Origin: Micromussa lordhowensis
Taxonomy: Eukaryota > Cnidaria > Anthozoa > Scleractinia > Lobophylliidae
Direction of reading: 5' to 3'
DNA length: 64,000 bases
Assembly (NCBI GenBank): GCA_964020085.1
Contig: OZ026599.1
Location: 33,062,229 to 33,126,228, forward strand
Shown here: positions 57,801-64,000 of the stretch, one piece after another
Layout of the letters: each line of letters starts with the position of its first letter
Position numbering within the stretch: position 1 is the first letter of the stretch
Translations under genes and position numbers: made by a program
The notes under the pieces: model-generated
What the model was told of the DNA's origin: nothing
What the model saw: only the letters and a program-made list of their open reading frames with translations
Database searches by the model: none

Positions 57801-59214
57801 CTGAGTTATATTTATCGTAATGTCTTTTTGGTCAACCATCTCTTCAAACTACAATTTGTGAAAATCTATTAAGACAACAGAACACTTCATGTGACTTGCA
57901 CGCAAGCGTCTCCTTGTACCCTTGCACTGATTGATTACGGATTCGAGAAAGCGTCCGCAAATTTCCGACGCGGGAAAAATAAAAACTAAGAGATTTCTGC
58001 AAACAGGATACTCTTTACGTAATGTGAAAATCGTATATTAAAGATTTCTGGATCTTCATAACAAAAGAGAACTAAGGAACTAAAAATAAAACTAAACCCA
58101 GATCTTGCTTCATGACACTAAAGTTGGGTTTGCTTTCCAAAAACCGTTACGCAGTCTTTTGACGTGAATTAAAGTGAGTGGAACTCTCTCTAACTACTTA
58201 GCAATAGTCCCTTGATTTCGGGCTCAAAAAAGCATCCCGGAATTTTCTATTGCGGGAGGATAACAGAGATGTCTGCAAACATGTCACTCTGTATGTAATT
58301 AAATGTGAAAATCATATATAAAAGATGTCTGAATCTTTATACTAAAAACAATAACGAAACTGAATGAAAAACTTAAGTCAGAACTTGATGATGAATGACA
58401 CTCAAGTAAGTTTTTTTTTCGAAAATCAGTACAGAGTCGTTTGACGATAAACTCTGTAAGTAGAACTCCCTCTTAACTACCTAGACTGTTTCTCCATTTT
58501 CAACGCACGCCGGGGAAAAGGAAAGCGAGCGAAGGTCAAAGCACGTCAGGGTGGGGGCGGGGAGGCGAGCGAAGCGAGCCTAACCAAGTCTCCGGTTCTC
58601 TTGCTATTCTATCCGCGCGTTAAAACGTTCGAATAAAAAATACGAGAAAATAGAGGGCTGTGAGCAGTCCATTCATGCCCTCAATCTCGTCTCCAGAGCT
58701 CCCGCGTTTTCGGTCATTGGTGACCGAATCTTTGACACTCTGGGCAAAACCAGAAACTCTGATCTCGTTTGGTTTTGTGCATGCGTTTAAGTTCAATAAA
58801 GATGCCTTTTTAATGGTAACTAATATTTGTTTTCCCTTATTCATCTTATTGCCATGTAAATTGTTGCACGTTTGTTTGCGCAATGAATTCTTAATAAAGC
58901 CTTTATTAAACATGCGTAGAGAGAGTAACCGCTGTGACTAATGCTGGCTCACCTTCCGATTTCTCTCAGAACTTTCTAAGCCGCTGACCAAAAGGATCCC
59001 GGTCTCTGGTAATGAGATCGCATTGAAACAGTTTACTGATTCACTTTGCGTATATCATGTTTGTTTGGTCGAGCTTCTAGAGTTGCTATATTACAAAAAG
59101 AACTATTTATACTACTTACATTACTTGCAAAACAAATCGGACGATTTTAATTTCAAAATAAAACCACCCGAAATTTTTAAGCGTCAGAAATATTTACAGT
59201 ACTATACAGTATTT
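57801..59214. other. Intergenic stretch with repeat fragments
   Basis: Around 58500-58760 a GC-richer segment includes GAGGCGAGCGAAGCGAGCC and CTCGTCTCCAGAGCTCCCGC, which looks like a decayed MITE. No coding exon is recognised. Confidence 0.4.
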
Positions 59215-59400
59215 AACAAATTAAGAAGCCTCGACTGTGCTCTGTTCTGTTGTACAGCACTCAGGAAGCGGTAGAGCACGAAAGAAGCGTAGAATAAAAC
59301 ACGAGACGTAGTCGAGTGTTTTTCCCTACTTCTTGAGTGCTCTACAGCTTCCTAAGTGCTTTACAACAGAACAGAGCACAGTCGAGGCTTCTTTATTTGT
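59215..59400. mobile_element. Palindromic MITE
   Basis: GAAGCCTCGACTGTGCTCTG and the next 15 bases on the left pair exactly with the right arm; further pairs include AGCACT/AGTGCT and AGGAAGC/GCTTCCT. The ends read AACAAAT and ATTTGTT. Confidence 0.85.
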
Positions 59401-59599
59401 TTTATGATAAAGAATCCAATAGTGTCAAAATTCCGAAACAAAAATTTGAAAGCCAGCTTACCGTCATCAATCCGTGCTTTGTTCTCTGATAAAATGTTTT
59501 AAAAGCAAGCAACCGGAACGATGATCCTGCTCGTATACGTTGGATCATTAGTGATCTAATCGGCTTCACAAATAAAATGAAGAATATAAAGGCAGAAAC

Positions 59600-59945
59600 C
59601 GACACAACGTAGAATGTTTTTTAGAACGTGTACTATATTTCGGCTGGCCAAACCAGCCTTCTTCAGGTACAATGGAAAATTTTGCATCGGGGCGTGTTTT
59701 TATGTAGCATATTACCGGAAATACGTAAAATAATTGACAGTGTAAATTACAGATAAACATATGAAGAAATAAAATAGTAAATAAACAAAGTAAAGTAAAA
59801 GGAAACGATTAAAATGTTTCTTCGCGGATGTTCAGACCATCAGGAACAATTGTTCTGCCTTTTTGGATTAAAAAAGCCTCCCTGGCCTTACGGATGGAGT
59901 CTCGGTTAGAAGAGATTTTTTCGATGGGTATTAGTTGCATGTTGC
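59600..59945 (-). mobile_element. Penelope-like element 3' end (GIY-YIG C-terminus)
   Basis: The minus strand reads PIEKISSNRDSIRKAREAFL, then IQKGRTIVPDGLNIREE before a stop at 59811-59809. The pattern R-x2-RE-x2-x-I...T-x-P-x-GLN is the C-terminal end of Penelope-like ORFs, after the GIY-YIG nuclease. Downstream, TATTTCGGCTGGCCAAACCA (plus-strand sense) followed by a CTTCTTCAGGTAC segment is the terminal style of such elements. The reverse transcriptase part is missing, so the copy is truncated. Confidence 0.65.
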
Positions 59946-62900
59946 ATGTCGCTGTTTCAGCCAATCAGAGCGCGCGTTATATGGAAACTTTATTATAATT
60001 TTTTTTTTTTAAGTGGCTTCAAAACTCTTAGTTTACTTTGTGGAGCGAACTCTACTTGAGACACTGCTTGAGATACGTAGCGGCTTGCTATAATGTGTTA
60101 TTTTCTCGCCGGTGTATCTGTTAAACCATTAGGGTGCCGAGTAAAACCATCATTTTCATAAATGTTGTTTCAGTCTAATTCTTGTTTTGTTGGCGCAAAT
60201 TTACCCAGGTACGTTTCAACAACGTGTCCGAAATGTTTGTCTGAAATTTGTCTAAAATGAGAATAGTAAAACTGTATTACCGAGAGAAAGCCAAACAAGC
60301 GGCATGAAAAACGCTAGTAAAAGCACAGTCGCGCCTCCTTAAAAACTGACTAAAGCAGACTATATATAAACGAAGTTCCAGATCTTTTATGTGGAAAAAA
60401 ATGTTTTTGAAATAATCAAATATGAAATCACTATTGGTTCGATGGCTTACACTAACAACTATGCTACAAGATTAGTATAATCTAAATAAATTACAATGTT
60501 TCACTATACGAACTAATGTTTAGAGAGGAAGCCACATTAGCCTCAGCTGCTGGTTTTCATGTGGAGCTCTCTATCCTGGTCGAATTGGAATTTGGAGATG
60601 TTGGTTTTTGTGGAGCAAGGAAACCCTCCGAGCAAGGCAAGAACCAACAGAAATAAATAATTTATTTTGCACGAATGCTATGCAAATAGTACAGCTAACA
60701 GCAAATCATCAATCTGTCAGCTGCTCGCGTATACAATAACAGCGATATTTCCCCGTGGTATAGACTCCACTTATTTACTGGGAAAATGAAGGAGAAGACA
60801 AAAGTGAGTATATTTCCTTCGTTATGGACCTAGAAATCATTTGTAAGGAATTAATGGTAGTCGACAACGTTTTGGTTTAGATATTGCTCTCACACTTTTT
60901 ATGGATCTGTGTAAAACATCAAATTGTTTAGATCTGATGCGTGGTCTTGGCAACCATTGCTGCACGCGCGGTGGTCAATTTCATTCTGTAACATAACTAG
61001 GAGATCTTTGAACTCTATATCAAAATAAAACTAGTTAGAAAACAATCCTGAAACTAGAATTGGGCGACTTTTCCGAATCGTCGTTGATTTTCTTATTCCC
61101 AAGAATGAAATTTCAATGGTACATGTGGTTGTAAAATGCCAGATATAAATGTGATTTGTTTCATAGTATAAATGCATAAATTCAGTATCCCGCATGGCGA
61201 TATTTGCTTTCAGTAACGCTCGCCATACATCCCAGCAAATTGTCGCCCGATTGTAGAAACACGAGTATTACAAGAAAATATATTTAAAATGAAAATATTG
61301 ACATATGATGAGAAAATGAATGTCGGCTAAATATATATTCATTTTTTTAGCTGTGAATTTTCTCGATTTCGAAGCCATTTCAAGTTATATCTGCTCGGAA
61401 AGTTAAGCGAAATCCAAGCACAGAATATAATAACGTAAAAATAACAAGACGAAATTTTTAAAACGATCAGTTCGTACTACGAATAAAAGATTGAATACAA
61501 CCGAAATTAAACCTGTGTATTTTGTATCTGTAAATATATTTGCTCGTCTCAGAAAAAAAAAGAAAGAAATTGTTTACATTTTTTGACTCGCCAATACACT
61601 GTCTAAACTGCGATTGACCAACTGTCAAACCTTCCATGTTTTGTCAAGATCTACGGGATAGAAACAACTTTGAAAATACAAAATATTATGACAGGCATGG
61701 ACATAATATTTAAAAGAATTGTTTGGACCGTTCGTGCGGCACCTGTCGATATAAATGATTAACGTTAACAAGGCGGTTTGATTTCATTGGTTGAAATGGA
61801 GGCGATAATCGCGAGCCTTGTCGAAACGAGGAAATAACCTGGACAGAATAAGTGTTAAAAACAGAATTAAATAAATCGTGCAATCTCACTTTTTCTCGTG
61901 AAGAAAACTGAGACTCAACGACTTTGTAAAAACATTCTATTTCTGAATCGGGCTTGAAGATAGACCACGTTTCTGGTCAATAAACGACCCGACTGCATGA
62001 GTCATAAATCGATCAAAAACCCGAAGGATTTGTATCGTAAAGTACGGACTAGAAAGGCGAAGGACACACGTTTTTAAAGTTCACCTGCCGTACTTCAAAA
62101 TACGGCCAGTAAAATTGACCACTGACAGTGGCACACTTGTGTCGAGATGTAATTACTGCTGTTTAGACTTTCGTGAAACAAGAAACATGGAGTTTTCGTT
62201 TCTTAAACTAAATCCTCATAAGTTTACTCGCACTCTCGGGACTGCGGACTATAAGTAATTTGCTTCGCCTATTAAGCCACCCTCTTTTGACTGAAAGCGT
62301 AAATATAACCTTCGTTCTCGCGAAAACAGAGCCACCAAGAATAGGAGCTCCATATTAGCTCCATTTTAAAATGTTAGCTCTGTGTATTTGGTGTCTTTGG
62401 TGGTACATCAAAACAATATCCCTTAATAGATTATTTTCTTTATTCTCCGAACATATTTCCTTGAAAAAGTATTCCTATTGAAAAGAGCAGGATAATAATT
62501 TTGATCATCCTTGAAAATTAAAGAGAAGATTCACGGAAAGATATCATACATTGACAGGTTTGGCCGCATAATGTTTACGCACATGGGAAGTTTGATTTGA
62601 CAGGTTTCATTTAACGTTTACTTTTACGGTTTCAAATTATTCTCAAAGCAATATTTTTCTCGCGTTAACACTCTAAATTACTTGGTTCTGAATGCTAAGC
62701 TACAGACTTTGTTCAACATTCATTTGTGATTCGGCAAGAATCGGTTAGCAATCTGTGATTGTTTGAAGCGGCCAAAGGAGAACAATTAATTTGTGTGAGG
62801 AAGCCGGAATCGCTTCAAAGTGCTTCTTTACAGTGTTTGCATTCAAAGTGCAATTTGGTCAATTGATGATAAATGAAGATTTCTCTTTCAAGTCGTTGCG

Positions 62901-63093
62901 TGGAAACATCGTGAAACACTATTAGTTGAAAGAGGTTTGCGCGGTTTTGGGGAAAATAATGACAACAAATCTCGCCTTTTAACGATTTCTCAGTGTCGGA
63001 CGCCTGTCCTGGACAAGCGGAACGTTTCATCCCGTTATTAATATCACAGGAATTAAAGAAAGGCAATTTTTTTAAATCGGTTTGGTAACCTAT
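59946..63093. other. Intergenic DNA without recognised gene
   Basis: AT-rich DNA on both strands. At 60786 a short frame MKEKTK meets a good donor GTGAGT, but no downstream exon supports it. Frame 62815-63066 (minus) has no domain. Confidence 0.4.
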
Positions 63094-63132
63094 ATGGCGG
63101 AGGCGAGAGAACGCTGGTTAAAGCTATCGAGG
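63094..63132 (+). CDS. Possible first coding exon of a gene running out of the window
   Basis: ATG at 63094 opens MAEARERWLKLSR, ending AGG at a consensus donor GTAAGAG (63133). The composition (Ala, Glu, Arg, Trp) is unlike the AT-rich surroundings. No second exon is found in the remaining 870 bp, so the gene, if real, continues past 64000. The family is not recognised; a chance frame remains possible. Confidence 0.3.
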
Positions 63133-64000
63133 GTAAGAGAGACTTTTTTATGGAATTTTTGGATTTTATTATTTTTTTGGTATGATACTTTTGGTATCTT
63201 TTTAGTAGCTCTTCATTCTTGTCCAGAGTACTGAGTATGAATTACATTTTTTATGCTTTGCTTCTCTTTCGCTTGAAGCTTAAGGATTTTGATTTTAATA
63301 TTTTGATGATCTACACTACCAAAGACAACTTAACAAGCATAGTCTTACTTTCTACATTTTACTCCCAATTTTGAGGATCTCGTGGAAAAGTTATATTTTA
63401 TTGTTTTATTTTTTGAATGAATTGCAAAGTCAAAATGAAATTACGTGTTTATATGCATAATTTAACTGATGAATACTCAAAGAAGTCTTCAATGATCTTG
63501 ATGAACACAACAAAAAAAACAAATCAATGAGCAAAAATCGGAAATTGTACACTGAGCAAATTTTAACTGTATACTGGTTTTTGAGGCTATAGGTACATTG
63601 AAATAAAGTTGTTATTAACGGGAAAGAAAAGTTTGTTGTTAAATTATACATTTTTAATGATAAAAATTGAAATTATTTGTTTATGAAGACGGTCGAGTAG
63701 ATGGTAACCATTAAGTGACCAATCCTGGCACATAATGAATCTAAAGTGCCTTCACTAGCTTCAACCTTAATTGAAATCTTAGTGCACTAAAAGTTTGATT
63801 TCCTGTGATATACGCGTCTATTCATCAAGATTTATTTCCGCAAGTTAATTTATGGCTAGCCACGTACGGAGTAAAAGTAAAATAAACATGTGGCAAGAGA
63901 TTGTTAACGGAGTGGCAAAATCATGCATGTAATTTATGAGTCAGTATTGAAAAACAAGAAAAACTAGTTTGATATTGGTGTGGTTAGGTAAACAATTATT
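63133..64000. other. Putative intron or intergenic DNA to the window end
   Basis: AT-rich, with no coding exon. The last ten bases, AACAATTATT (63991-64000), equal the start of the MITE family at 34849, 37911 and 44099, so a fourth copy may begin here. Confidence 0.35.

Noticed and set aside
1..64000. CRISPR arrays, bacterial operons or viral genes
   Set aside because: None seen; gene structure is intron-containing animal type throughout and the repeats are transposons.

Overview
The window looks like part of an animal nuclear genome. It is AT-rich, with intron-containing animal genes separated by many short palindromic DNA transposons and LINE, SINE and Penelope-like fragments. The repeat types (TTAA-bounded Kolobok-like elements, a THAP-coding element, dense MITEs) and the gene structures suggest a cnidarian, probably an anthozoan such as a stony coral. 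That is inference from style, not a database match.

Layout. Positions 1-7000 are a pile of nested transposons: a foldback element, a 4.9 kb TTAA-bounded element holding a tRNA-like mariner MITE and a second TTAA element, and a hAT-like MITE inserted in another MITE. Positions 7000-13300 are AT-rich, with palindromic MITEs and a Kolobok-like element carrying a frameshifted THAP domain. On the minus strand, 17866-13364 is a five-exon Nudix gene of the diphosphoinositol polyphosphate phosphohydrolase (NUDT3/NUDT4, DIPP) type. About 10 kb of mostly non-coding DNA follows, with a decayed LINE end and a 409 bp TTAA element. On the plus strand, 27692-36158 is a six-exon inositol hexakisphosphate kinase (IP6K). 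After a repeat-rich gap, 41180-43185 is a two-exon class A GPCR split inside the DRY motif. Convergent to it, 54929-44770 (minus) is a two-exon gene for a giant coiled-coil protein of about 3188 residues, almost all in one 9.3 kb exon. The last 9 kb hold palindromic MITEs, a LINE 3' end, a Penelope-like 3' end and one possible first exon at 63094.

How the genes relate. IP6K makes inositol pyrophosphates (InsP7) and the DIPP-type Nudix hydrolase removes them. The two genes lie head to head with start codons 9.8 kb apart, so a writer and eraser of one signalling molecule are neighbours. The GPCR and the coiled-coil gene show no obvious link to that pathway.

Limits. Exon boundaries were assigned by eye from reading frame, GT/AG sites and remembered family alignments. 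UTR ends are not known. Transposon family names rest on target-site duplications and terminal inverted repeats.
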